From contig JAHEMX010000093.1 in assembly GCA_024643445.1 (NCBI GenBank), forward strand, positions 1 through 10,011: a DNA stretch of 10,011 nt, given 5' to 3'. Position numbers and translations under genes: made by a program. The notes beneath the pieces are model-generated. The model saw only the letters and a program-made list of their open reading frames with translations. It had not been told where the DNA came from and searched no databases. The first letter of the stretch is position 1, and each line of letters starts with the position of its first letter. Of the stretch, positions 1 through 7,510 are shown piece after piece. The stretch comes from Desulfobulbaceae bacterium. GTDB taxonomy: Bacteria; Desulfobacterota; Desulfobulbia; Desulfobulbales; Desulfocapsaceae.

Positions 1-51
1 TCAGGTCGCATGGATAGGTGGTATATGTATTTAAATCAATAAGATGAGAAG

Positions 52-79
52 ATCGCCCAAACAAAATGGAGCGGGCGAT
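52..79. other. GC-rich inverted repeat, possible terminator of a gene to the left
   Basis: ATCGCCC at 52-58 pairs perfectly with GGGCGAT at 73-79 across a 14-base loop. It lies 10 bases after a plus-frame TAA at 40-42. There is no T-run directly after it on either strand, so it is a poor intrinsic terminator by the usual rule. Its role is uncertain. Confidence 0.25.
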
Positions 80-129
80 TGAAGAAAATAGCACCCTTTT
101 ATTGATAGGTTGGACCTATTTTGATTATT

Positions 130-144
130 CCGGAAATTATCCGG
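130..144. other. Small perfect hairpin CCGGA-N5-TCCGG
   Basis: CCGGA at 130-134 and TCCGG at 140-144 are exact reverse complements around the loop AATTA. No T-tract follows. It could be a short operator or chance; nothing nearby decides between them. Confidence 0.25.
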
Positions 145-233
145 TGTAACCTTGCATGTTCCTCCTTTTCCCCGGGATAGATTTGTTCTCGAAACGATTA
201 AATGAATAGTGGGAATGGTTATGGGTAACCGGT

Positions 234-256
234 TCAAATCGGAATTAACGATTTGA
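234..256. promoter_or_regulatory. Perfect 8+8 bp inverted repeat over the -35 box, candidate operator
   Basis: TCAAATCG at 234-241 and CGATTTGA at 249-256 are perfect reverse complements with a 7-base AT-rich spacer. The right arm shares its last four bases (TTGA) with the TTGACA -35 candidate at 253-258, so a dimeric DNA-binding protein sitting here would cover the promoter. The arms are not GC-rich and no T-tract follows, which argues against a terminator. Two further palindromes directly adjoin it: GGTTA-N4-TAACC at 217-230 and AACCGGTT at 227-234. Seen directly: the symmetry and the overlap. Inferred: operator function. No regulator gene is visible in the window. Confidence 0.45.
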
Positions 257-280
257 CAAAGAGGTGATATCTATTAAAAT
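253..280 (+). promoter_or_regulatory. Sigma70-type promoter for the MauE/DoxX-rhodanese operon
   Basis: A perfect TTGACA (253-258) is followed after 16 bases by TAAAAT (275-280), one mismatch from TATAAT. Transcription would start near 287 and leave a leader of about 30 bases before the first gene. It is the best promoter match I see in the window. If it is the true promoter, the ATG at 279 with its strong upstream Shine-Dalgarno-like sequence lies outside the transcript. Confidence 0.5.
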
Positions 281-318
281 GGAGTCGATTTTCTGTTTCC
301 TGTTAACCTGCAGAGGCA

Positions 319-798
319 ATGGATGTGATTGAAGAACCTACCTCAACCACGGGAAAGTGCGATCGGAGGATTCGGTGGCTTGCGAGATGCTCCTGCGGTA
401 TACTTGCTCTTCTTTTCCTTACTGCAGGTGTCTCGAAGATCTTGGCACCGGGTGATTTTGCCAGGGTTATTTCAATGTACGGCCTGCTTCCGGACCGATT
501 GCTGCTTCCTGTCGCTATCCTGCTGCCGCTCGTCGAGTTGTTTACCGCAGGGGGGCTCCTGTGTTGCCGCAACTGGGCCCTGCTCCTGGCCGGGGGACAA
601 CTGCTTATATTCATAACCGTTTTAGTTTATGGAATCCACCTCGGCCTGAATATCGATTGCGGCTGTTTTGCTGCGGATGATCCGGAGCATGCGGCCGTGT
701 CCGGCCTGAGGAGTGCACTATTTCGCGATATCCTGTTCTTGCTTCCGGTTGCCTATGGCTGGTGGTTCTTTAATAGGAAAACAAATTCAAACAGTTAA
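319..798 (+). CDS. MauE/DoxX-like redox-associated membrane protein
   Basis: A 159-residue inner-membrane protein. About four hydrophobic segments are visible: roughly residues 20-41, 60-82, 86-108 and 134-151. A Cys-Gly-Cys-Phe motif (C114, C116) in the loop after the third helix is the hallmark I associate with the MauE/DoxX family, whose members are thought to assist disulfide or thiol chemistry at the membrane. Its substrate cannot be read from the sequence. Further cysteines sit at 14, 24, 26, 82 and 83. The start is uncertain: AGAGG at 312-316 is only 2 bases from the ATG at 319, but 8 bases from an in-frame GTG at 325, so a 157-residue product is at least as likely. An in-frame stop at 304-306 rules out a much longer one. 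The gene ends 10 bases before an exported rhodanese, so the pair is probably co-transcribed and acts on periplasmic thiols or sulfur. Confidence 0.82.
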   Translation: MDVIEEPTSTTGKCDRRIRWLARCSCGILALLFLTAGVSKILAPGDFARVISMYGLLPDRLLLPVAILLPLVELFTAGGLLCCRNWALLLAGGQLLIFITVLVYGIHLGLNIDCGCFAADDPEHAAVSGLRSALFRDILFLLPVAYGWWFFNRKTNSNS

Positions 799-802
799 GG
801 AG
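797..802 (+). promoter_or_regulatory. Ribosome binding site that fixes the rhodanese start
   Basis: AAGGAG lies 6 bases before the ATG at 809 and shares its first two bases with the TAA stop (796-798) of the preceding gene. The same frame stays open back to an ATG at 713, but that start has no such site and lies inside the preceding gene. The start at 809 is therefore preferred, and translation of the two genes is probably coupled. Confidence 0.8.
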
Positions 803-808
803 AGACAA

Positions 809-1348
809 ATGAGTGTACGAGTGGTTGCTCTCTTGGGCACATTTTTGTTTGGTTTTACGACTTTGCTGGTCAGCGTCAGTCAGGCCTTTCTGGGGAATGA
901 TAAATTCGAGCAGGAGGTTGTCAAAGAGACCGATGCCATTAAGCTGACCCGTGAAGTGCAGCGTGGCGGGTACGGTATTGTTTCTACCGCCGAGTTGAAG
1001 GCGATGATCGATGCCAAAGAAGATATCGCTATTATCGACACGATGCCCTATGAAGACAGTTTTAAAAAGGGGCACATTCCTGGAGCGAAACAGTTTCTTT
1101 TCCCTATTCCGGAAATGGCAGCGTGGGATAGTGCTGAAACAGACGCTAAGACGAAAGATGATTTTATCGCACTTCTCGGACCGGATAAAAGCAGGAAAAT
1201 AATTTTTTACTGCGGCTTCGTCAAATGCACCAGAAGCCACAATGGTGCGCTTTGGGCGGTGAAACTTGGGTACACGAATGTACTTCGCCAGCCGGGTGGC
1301 ATTTTTGCCTGGAAGGGTGCTGGGTTTGAGGTTGCAAAAGTCGAGTAA
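809..1348 (+). CDS. Exported single-domain rhodanese-like protein
   Basis: A 179-residue protein. The N-terminus looks like a signal peptide or membrane anchor: a hydrophobic stretch at about residues 5-24, then Ser-Gln-Ala with possible cleavage after residue 26. One rhodanese domain covers about residues 55-177. It shows the IIDTM aspartate (D77), the GHIPGA motif (88-93) and the active-site loop after the FYC strand: C135, then C140, R142 and S143, then the GG-x-x-AW motif near 163-168. Classic rhodaneses have Cys-x4-Arg in this loop. Here it is Cys-x6-Arg with a second cysteine, so a C135-C140 disulfide or persulfide relay is possible. Rhodanese-like proteins move sulfane sulfur or act on thiols. 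Together with the CGC-motif membrane protein just upstream, this suggests a periplasmic thiol/sulfur role, but the substrate is unknown. Choosing 809 as start gives a proper signal sequence; the longer reading would not. Confidence 0.9.
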   Translation: MSVRVVALLGTFLFGFTTLLVSVSQAFLGNDKFEQEVVKETDAIKLTREVQRGGYGIVSTAELKAMIDAKEDIAIIDTMPYEDSFKKGHIPGAKQFLFPIPEMAAWDSAETDAKTKDDFIALLGPDKSRKIIFYCGFVKCTRSHNGALWAVKLGYTNVLRQPGGIFAWKGAGFEVAKVE

Positions 1349-1359
1349 TCCCTGGCTGG

Positions 1360-1395
1360 CAGCCTCCAGCAACCAAGCTGCCTTGCTGGAGGCTG
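1360..1395 (+). terminator. Strong stem-loop after the rhodanese gene
   Basis: A perfect 13 bp stem, CAGCCTCCAGCAA (1360-1372) with TTGCTGGAGGCTG (1383-1395), encloses a 10-base loop. It begins 11 bases after the TAA stop. The following bases are T-rich in places but contain no clean T-run, so it may be a weak intrinsic terminator or an mRNA 3'-end stabiliser. Its position between two transcription units supports a termination role. Confidence 0.65.
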
Positions 1396-1479
1396 TTCCA
1401 TCTGCTTTGTTCCTGCTCTCCGCTCATCTTCCCCTTGCATCACCATATCTTTTTCCCGTTAGGCCAGCTTGTTACCTGT

Positions 1480-1508
1480 TTGTCAACCATTGCTGTCTTG
1501 ATGAGAAT
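1480..1508 (+). promoter_or_regulatory. Weak promoter candidate upstream of gltB
   Basis: TTGTCA (1480-1485) is separated by 17 bases from GAGAAT (1503-1508). The -35 has one mismatch to consensus, the -10 has two. A small palindrome GAATA-G-TATTC (1505-1515) overlaps the -10. The 222-base stretch from the stem-loop to gltB must hold a promoter if gltB is expressed independently, but this is only the best of several poor matches. I saw no sigma54 site of the TGGCAC-N5-TTGC type. Confidence 0.22.
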
Positions 1509-1604
1509 AGTATTCGTTTCTCTGGATTTTCATCGATAAATGGCGTACCTTGAGATTTCATGATTTTGCAGAACCGGTAACTCAATAGTTTCAAAGCAGG
1601 ACAG

Positions 1605-1610
1605 AAGGAG
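1605..1610 (+). promoter_or_regulatory. gltB ribosome binding site
   Basis: AAGGAG ends 7 bases before the ATG at 1618. This fixes a start that leaves only 12 residues in front of the catalytic cysteine of the amidotransferase, as expected for a short cleaved propeptide. Confidence 0.85.
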
Positions 1611-1617
1611 AACGCTG

Positions 1618-4600
1618 ATGCCCGTTTTTAATCGGGATGATTTTAAAGATAATTGCGGTTTCGGCCTGATTGCCCATATTGACGGTGAACCAAGTCACCG
1701 ACTGGTTCGTACCGCGATCAGTGCCCTTGATCGTATGGATCACCGTGGCGCCATCGGTGCCGACGGTAAAACCGGAGACGGTTGCGGTCTGCTGCTCCAG
1801 AAACCGGATGCCTTTTTTCAGGCGATAGCCAAGGGGAATAACTGGAGTCTCAGCAGTCGTTACGGTGTCGGCATGGTTTTTCTCGGCCATGGTCCCGAGC
1901 GATTAAAAGTGGTCCAGCAGGTATTTGCCGAAGAGATCGAACGGGAAACCTTGTCGGTCGCCGGCTGGCGCCAGGTTCCGGTTGATCCGTCTGTACTCGG
2001 CACTATTGCCAGAAATTCCCTGCCGGCAATTATGCAGGTATTCGTCAATGGTCCCTATGGCTGGGGGTCGCGGGATTTTGAGCGCCGACTCTTCATGGTT
2101 AAAAGGCGTATTGAAAAACGGATAACCGACGATCCCGATTTCTATATTCCCTGTCTTTCCAATCTGGTGGTGATTTATAAAGGGCTCTGTCGTCCGGGCG
2201 ATCTGCCCTTGTTTTATCGAGATCTTGGCGATCTGCGCATGCAGGCGGCAATCTGTCTTTTTCATCAGCGCTTTTCAACCAATACCCTGCCGCGCTGGGA
2301 ACTGGCGCAGCCCTTTCGCTATCTTGCGCATAACGGGGAAATAAACACCATTTCGGGCAATCGTCATTGGGCCCGGAACCGCGCATACAAGCTGAAGTCG
2401 CCGCTGTTGCCCGATATGCAGGATGCGGCACCCTTTGTCGGTACAAAGGGATCGGATTCCGCCTCGCTTGACAACATGCTGGAAACCTTTCTGGCCGGCG
2501 GCATGGATCTGTTCCGTGCCTTTCGGCTGCTGATCCCGCCTGCCTGGCAAAACCACCCCGAGATGGACGAGGATCTCCGGTCATTTTATGATTTTAATTC
2601 GATGCACATGGAACCGTGGGATGGGCCTGCCGGTATCGTCATGAGTGACGGCCGCTTTGCCGCCTGCGGACTCGACCGCAATGGGCTGCGGCCGGCACGC
2701 TATGTCATTACCCGGGATCGCCTGATCACGATAGCCTCTGAAGTTGGTATCTGGGATTACACGCCGGATGAAGTGGTTGAAAAAGGGAGGGTGGGACCGG
2801 GTGAGTTGCTGGTTATTGATACCCAGAACGGTCGACTATGGAGTTCCTGGGATATCGACAACGAATTGAAGGCCAGGCATCCTTACCGGCAATGGCTGCA
2901 GCAGAATTGCCGCTGTCTTATTCCAACCGAACAGCTTGCTGAGGAGAAAACAGGAAAGCGCGCTCTCTCGGATGATAAGCTTCTGATTTATCAGAAACTC
3001 TTTGGCTATTCCATCGATGAAATGGACCAGGTGATCAGGGTATTGGGTGAAACCGGCCATGAACCGATGGCCTCAATGGGTGATGATACACCGATTGCCG
3101 TTCTCTCCCACAAGCCGCGCCTGCTCTTTGACTATTTTCGACAGCAGTTTGCCCAGGTTACCAATCCTCCGATCGATTCGCTGCGTGAGCAGCATGTCAT
3201 GTCCCTTGCCACCTGCATCGGCCGGGAACGGAACGTTTTTGACGAGACGCTCGGGCACGCCAATCGTGTTTTATTCCAATCGCCAATACTCGTCTACAGT
3301 GATCTCGATCAACTCAAGAATCTTGACGAAAAGCATTATCGCCATGTCATCATCGATCTCAATTACGATCCGGCGGTTGGCCTTGAGGAAAGTCTCAACA
3401 AGATTGTCGCAAAAGCAGTTGCGGAGACGCAGGCAGGGGCGGTGCTGATTATACTTTCTGATCGATTTATCACCCCCGCTCTGCTGCCGATACCAGCGGC
3501 GGCCGCTGTCGGGGCAGTGCAGAACGGGCTGGCCGTGAACAATCTTCGCTGTGACGCCAATATCATCATAGAGACAGCGGAAGTGCGAGACCCCCACCAT
3601 TTTGCCGTTTTACTCGGACTCGGGGCAACAGCGGTCTACCCCTACCTCGTCTATGAGACCCTGGCAAAGATGATTGATGACGGGACCATCCATCTGGATC
3701 TGCGCTCGGTGATGGTGAATTATCGGGCCGCGATCAACAAGGGGCTGCTGAAGATCATGTCGAAGATGGGTATTTCGACCATATCCTCCTATCGCTGTGC
3801 CCAGCTTTTTGAGGCCGTGGGTCTCTCTTCCCGCGTCACCGATCTCTGTTTCAGGGGCGGGATCAGTAGAATAGAAGGCGCCGATTTTACCGATATTCAG
3901 GCTGATACGGCAAAGCGGGCAAGAAATGCCTGGAAAGTACACAAACCGCTCGGTGCTGCCGGACTGCTTAAATACATGCACGGTGGCGAGTATCATGCCT
4001 TCAATCCTGATGTTGTCCAGACGCTGCAGAAGGCTGTTCGCAGCGGCTCATGGGAGGAATACCTCCGCTATGCAGCACTGATCAATGAGCGTCCTGTTTC
4101 CAGCCTGCGTGACCTGTTTCAGCTCAAGGTGTCTGATACTCCCATAGATATCAAAGAGGTGGAGCCTGAAGAATGTTTCTATAAGCGTTTTGACTCTGCA
4201 GCCATGTCCATCGGAGCCTTGAGCCAGGAGGCCCATGAGGCCCTGGCAATAGCCATGAACAGACTGGGCGGATATTCCAATAGCGGTGAAGGCGGTGAGG
4301 ATTCTTCACGCTTCGGCACAGAGCGGGTCTCGAGAATCAAGCAGGTCGCCTCCGGCCGGTTCGGCGTTACCCCCGAATACCTGATGAGTGCAGATGTCAT
4401 CCAGATCAAGATAGCCCAGGGAGCAAAACCGGGTGAGGGCGGCCAGTTACCAGGGCATAAGGTAACCGCAACGATTGCCAAGCTTCGACACTCAATGCCG
4501 GGAGTCACACTCATTTCACCCCCGCCGCATCACGATATTTATTCCATTGAAGATCTGGCACAACTTATTTTTGATCTGAAACAGATAAACCAGGAAGCCA

Positions 4601-6078
4601 TGATTTCCGTCAAACTGGTCTCTGAGCCGGGTGTCGGAACGATTGCCACCGGTGTGGCGAAGGGGTACGCCGATATGATCACCATATCAGGCTATGACGG
4701 CGGCACCGGTGCCAGTCCCATGTCCTCGGTGAAATACGCAGGAAGTCCCTGGGAGCTGGGATTGGTTGAAACACATCTGGCTCTGGTGGAAAACGGTCTC
4801 AGACACAAAATCCGGTTGCAGGTCGACGGCGGTCTGAAGAGCGGACTTGATATCATTAAAGCCGCAATACTCGGGGCCGAGAGTTTTGGTTTCGGTACGG
4901 CACCGCTGATCGCTCTTGGCTGCAAATATCTGCGTATCTGTCACCTGAATAATTGCGCAACCGGGGTTGCAACCCAGGATGAAACACTGCGGCGCGATCA
5001 TTTCGGTGGTCTGCCCGAGATGGCCATGAACTATTTCAGGTTTCTCGCCCGTGAAACCCGGGAATGGCTGGCACTACTCGGGGTCAGTAAGCTCACCGAC
5101 CTGATAGGCAGGACCGAGTTGCTGGAAATCATTGCCGGCCAGGGCAGTAAACAGAATAAACTGATGCTGGGCAACCTGCTAGTAAAGCCGCAGATTCCGG
5201 AGGATACACCCGTCCATCACCTGCAGCGAAATGTTCCGCACGACAGCGGACGCCTGAACACTGAACTAGTGGATCGTTTTGGCGATGCTGTCAAAAACAA
5301 AAGCGGCGGGCGGGCATTCATGGCAATAAGGAATACCGATCGATCCGTCGGGGCACGGCTTTCAGGCCTTATTGCCAAGACCCACGGCAACCGGGGAATG
5401 GACCACGCCCCGATTACCATAGAATTCAATGGTACTGCCGGACAAAGTTTCGGAGCCTGGAATGCCGGTGGACTGAAGCTCATCCTGACCGGTGACGCCA
5501 ACGATTATGTCGGCAAGGGCATGACGGGTGGCATACTTGTCGTCCGGCCTCCAGCCGGTGTTTCTTATAAGACTCATGAATCGGTCATTATCGGAAACAC
5601 CTGTCTGTACGGGGCAACGGGCGGCAAGCTTTACGCCGCCGGTCGTGCCGGTGAGCGCTTTGCCGTCCGGAATTCGGGCAGCCGGGCTGTTGTCGAGGGG
5701 GTGGGTGATAACGGTTGTGAATATATGACCGGCGGTGTGATAACCATACTCGGTGAGACCGGTATCAATTTCGGCGCTGGAATGACCGGCGGATTTGCCT
5801 ATGTCCTTGATGAGTATGGAAGATTTGGGGTAAGACACAATCCTGAACTGGTTGACCTGGTACCGATGAAGGATCTGCAGATGCTGAAAGAACATCTCAG
5901 GGGCATCATCAGTGCCCACCAGTCTGAAACAGGGAGTGTGCGGGCTGAGATGATTCTGGAGGATTTTGCCGGTTTCAGCGATCGATTCATACTCGTCAAA
6001 CCGAAAGGGATGCGGGTGGAGGACCTGCTCGGTAAGCGCGGCCGGTCGGCCACTGAACTCCTGATGACGACCCAATAG
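1618..6078 (+). CDS. Glutamate synthase (NADPH), large (alpha) subunit
   Basis: At 1486 residues this is full length for bacterial GltB. It takes the amide nitrogen of glutamine and passes ammonia through an internal tunnel to 2-oxoglutarate, giving glutamate in the cytoplasm. Domains in order: a class II glutamine amidotransferase from C13 (mature N-terminal nucleophile after loss of a 12-residue propeptide) to about 400, with RFSTNT (218-223) and HNGEIN (238-243); the central domain, about 455-750, with GHEPMASMGDD near 480-490; the FMN-binding synthase domain, about 820-1190, with SNSGEGGED (887-895) and GYDGGTGASP (from 1025); and the C-terminal GxGxxG beta-helix, about 1225-1430, with GTAGQSFGAWNAGG (from 1272). 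The 3Fe-4S ligands C1102, C1108 and C1113 (C-x5-C-x4-C) are present. It is followed directly by the small subunit, so the complete enzyme is encoded. No frameshift or missing key residue was seen. Confidence 0.98.
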   Translation: MPVFNRDDFKDNCGFGLIAHIDGEPSHRLVRTAISALDRMDHRGAIGADGKTGDGCGLLLQKPDAFFQAIAKGNNWSLSSRYGVGMVFLGHGPERLKVVQQVFAEEIERETLSVAGWRQVPVDPSVLGTIARNSLPAIMQVFVNGPYGWGSRDFERRLFMVKRRIEKRITDDPDFYIPCLSNLVVIYKGLCRPGDLPLFYRDLGDLRMQAAICLFHQRFSTNTLPRWELAQPFRYLAHNGEINTISGNRHWARNRAYKLKSPLLPDMQDAAPFVGTKGSDSASLDNMLETFLAGGMDLFRAFRLLIPPAWQNHPEMDEDLRSFYDFNSMHMEPWDGPAGIVMSDGRFAACGLDRNGLRPARYVITRDRLITIASEVGIWDYTPDEVVEKGRVGPGELLVIDTQNGRLWSSWDIDNELKARHPYRQWLQQNCRCLIPTEQLAEEKTGKRALSDDKLLIYQKLFGYSIDEMDQVIRVLGETGHEPMASMGDDTPIAVLSHKPRLLFDYFRQQFAQVTNPPIDSLREQHVMSLATCIGRERNVFDETLGHANRVLFQSPILVYSDLDQLKNLDEKHYRHVIIDLNYDPAVGLEESLNKIVAKAVAETQAGAVLIILSDRFITPALLPIPAAAAVGAVQNGLAVNNLRCDANIIIETAEVRDPHHFAVLLGLGATAVYPYLVYETLAKMIDDGTIHLDLRSVMVNYRAAINKGLLKIMSKMGISTISSYRCAQLFEAVGLSSRVTDLCFRGGISRIEGADFTDIQADTAKRARNAWKVHKPLGAAGLLKYMHGGEYHAFNPDVVQTLQKAVRSGSWEEYLRYAALINERPVSSLRDLFQLKVSDTPIDIKEVEPEECFYKRFDSAAMSIGALSQEAHEALAIAMNRLGGYSNSGEGGEDSSRFGTERVSRIKQVASGRFGVTPEYLMSADVIQIKIAQGAKPGEGGQLPGHKVTATIAKLRHSMPGVTLISPPPHHDIYSIEDLAQLIFDLKQINQEAMISVKLVSEPGVGTIATGVAKGYADMITISGYDGGTGASPMSSVKYAGSPWELGLVETHLALVENGLRHKIRLQVDGGLKSGLDIIKAAILGAESFGFGTAPLIALGCKYLRICHLNNCATGVATQDETLRRDHFGGLPEMAMNYFRFLARETREWLALLGVSKLTDLIGRTELLEIIAGQGSKQNKLMLGNLLVKPQIPEDTPVHHLQRNVPHDSGRLNTELVDRFGDAVKNKSGGRAFMAIRNTDRSVGARLSGLIAKTHGNRGMDHAPITIEFNGTAGQSFGAWNAGGLKLILTGDANDYVGKGMTGGILVVRPPAGVSYKTHESVIIGNTCLYGATGGKLYAAGRAGERFAVRNSGSRAVVEGVGDNGCEYMTGGVITILGETGINFGAGMTGGFAYVLDEYGRFGVRHNPELVDLVPMKDLQMLKEHLRGIISAHQSETGSVRAEMILEDFAGFSDRFILVKPKGMRVEDLLGKRGRSATELLMTTQ

Positions 6079-6081
6079 GAG
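6077..6081 (+). promoter_or_regulatory. gltD ribosome binding site overlapping the gltB stop
   Basis: AGGAG overlaps the last two bases of the gltB TAG stop (6076-6078) and lies 5 bases before the gltD ATG at 6087. A ribosome finishing gltB would be placed to start gltD, which fits coupled synthesis of the two subunits. Confidence 0.75.
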
Positions 6082-6086
6082 AAGCA

Positions 6087-7502
6087 ATGGACCAGAATGT
6101 CTTTCAATTTCTGGAAGTTGAGCGTGTGACTCCGCAGAAGCGATCATTGCGGAAACGGAAAACGACGTTTGTCGAGATTTACAAGCTCTTTAACGAATAC
6201 CAGATGGGTATGCAGGCGGACCGCTGCCTGGGTTGCGGCAACCCTTATTGTGAGTGGAAATGCCCGGTACATAATTACATTCCCGATTGGCTGAAGCTTG
6301 CCGGTGAGGGCAGAATCCTGGAAGCGGCGGAACTCTGTCACCTTACCAACAGTCTTCCCGAAGTGTGCGGCAGAATTTGTCCCCAGGATCGCTTATGCGA
6401 GGGAGCCTGTACCCTTTATGACGAGTTCGGTGCCGTCACTATCGGCAGTGTCGAGAAGTATATTGTTGATACCGCTTTTAAAATGGGCTGGCGGCCGGAC
6501 CTGTCAAAGGTGGAAATAACCGGGAAAAAAGTGGCCGTTATCGGCGCCGGACCTGCGGGCCTGGGGTGTGCTGATGTACTGGTGCGTAACGGGGTTAGCC
6601 CGGTTGTCTTTGATCGATATCCTGAAATCGGAGGCCTCCTCACCTTTGGCATCCCCAACTTCAAGCTGGAAAAATCGGTGATGACGTTGCGCCGGCAGAT
6701 CTTCAGTGATATGGGCATCGAGTTTCGCCTGAATACCGAGATTGGCGTTGATATTGAACTTGCAGACCTGCTGGATGACTTTGATGCTGTTTTTATCGGT
6801 ACCGGTGCCTACGAGTCGATCCGTGGCGGTTTTGAGAATGAGGAAGCCGAGGGTGTCTTGAAGGCCCTGCCCTTTTTGATAGGAAATATCTGCCACGAGA
6901 GAAATTACGAATTTCAAGATGCGAACTATGTATCAGTCGACGGAAAGCGTGTCATTGTACTTGGCGGCGGCGATACGGCAATGGACTGCCTGCGCACCTC
7001 AGTAAGGCAGGGAGCTGAACGGGTGATCTGCGCGTATCGGCGGGATGAGCGGAATATGCCGGGCTCAGCCACCGAAGTTAAAAATGCCCGGGACGAAGGG
7101 GTGGAATTTCTCTGGAACCTTCAGCCCATGTCAATCCTGGTTGATGACAAAAACAGGGTAACCGGTGTGCAGGTGGTCCGGACCAGGATGGGCCAGCCTG
7201 ACAGCACCGGCCGCAGCAGGCCGGAAACGGTTGACGGCTCAGAGCACGTTATCGGAGCGGATGTCGTGATCATGGCCTTCGGGTTCAGGGCAAGCCCGGC
7301 ATCCTGGCTGGCTGAATGCGGTATTGTGCTTGATGACAAAAAAAGAATCAAAGCATCTGAAAAAACCCTCTTTGCCTATCAGACCTCGCATGAAAAAATC
7401 TTCGCCGGCGGAGATGCGGTTCGCGGGTCGGATCTTGTGGTAACAGCAATTGCCGAGGGAAGAGCGGCAGCGGAAGGGATTATCGACTTTCTCGACGTAT
7501 AA
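6087..7502 (+). CDS. Glutamate synthase (NADPH), small (beta) subunit
   Basis: A 471-residue flavoprotein that takes electrons from NADPH through FAD and hands them via iron-sulfur clusters to the FMN of the large subunit. The N-terminal Fe-S domain has C47, C50, C55 and C59 (C-x2-C-x4-C-x3-C) and C94, C98, C104 and C108 (C-x3-C-x5-C-x3-C), the usual set for two 4Fe-4S clusters. The FAD-binding fold starts with GAGPAG (153-158). The NAD(P)H-binding fold has GGGDTA (293-298). The C-terminal GGDAVRGSDLVVTAIAEGR (from 441) is the second FAD contact typical of the family. Length and spacing match enteric GltD. GltD-like subunits also serve other enzymes, but the position 8 bases behind gltB settles the assignment. 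Regulation probably follows gltB, as no separate promoter is visible. Confidence 0.97.
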   Translation: MDQNVFQFLEVERVTPQKRSLRKRKTTFVEIYKLFNEYQMGMQADRCLGCGNPYCEWKCPVHNYIPDWLKLAGEGRILEAAELCHLTNSLPEVCGRICPQDRLCEGACTLYDEFGAVTIGSVEKYIVDTAFKMGWRPDLSKVEITGKKVAVIGAGPAGLGCADVLVRNGVSPVVFDRYPEIGGLLTFGIPNFKLEKSVMTLRRQIFSDMGIEFRLNTEIGVDIELADLLDDFDAVFIGTGAYESIRGGFENEEAEGVLKALPFLIGNICHERNYEFQDANYVSVDGKRVIVLGGGDTAMDCLRTSVRQGAERVICAYRRDERNMPGSATEVKNARDEGVEFLWNLQPMSILVDDKNRVTGVQVVRTRMGQPDSTGRSRPETVDGSEHVIGADVVIMAFGFRASPASWLAECGIVLDDKKRIKASEKTLFAYQTSHEKIFAGGDAVRGSDLVVTAIAEGRAAAEGIIDFLDV

Positions 7503-7510
7503 TCTGCAGC

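Larger units (their letters stand above)
1..318. other. Non-coding upstream region with several short dyads
   Basis: No gene is supported here. All three plus frames have early stops, and the one open minus frame (237 down to 31) starts with TTG, has no Shine-Dalgarno and resembles nothing I know. The region is AT-rich compared with the genes. It contains a GC-rich inverted repeat at 52-79, a small perfect hairpin at 130-144, and a cluster of dyads from 217 to 256 just before a promoter-like sequence. A plus-frame stop at 40-42 could be the last codons of a gene lying to the left, but 13 codons are too few to judge. The region most likely holds the control signals for the operon that starts near 319. 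Confidence 0.6.

Noticed and set aside
31..237. Open minus-strand frame of 68 codons in the left non-coding region
   Set aside because: TTG start without a Shine-Dalgarno, no recognisable motif, and it crosses the dyads of an apparent regulatory region.
713..808. Longer N-terminus for the rhodanese gene from ATG 713
   Set aside because: It lies inside the preceding gene, lacks a ribosome site, and would bury the signal peptide that begins at the well-placed ATG 809.
770..1372. 200-codon minus-strand frame opposite the rhodanese gene
   Set aside because: It is fully antisense to a well-supported gene and has no family features.
1541..1560. Possible sigma54 promoter (TGGC...TTGA) before gltB
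   Set aside because: The spacing between TGGC and TTGA is two bases too short and the GC dinucleotide of the -12 element is missing.
1396..1617. Riboswitch or glutamine-sensing RNA in the gltB leader
   Set aside because: No conserved aptamer core and no terminator/antiterminator pair could be recognised in this stretch.
5362..6147. 261-codon minus-strand frame opposite the 3' end of gltB
   Set aside because: It mirrors conserved gltB coding sequence and looks like a by-product of codon bias in a GC-rich gene; no motif or ribosome site.
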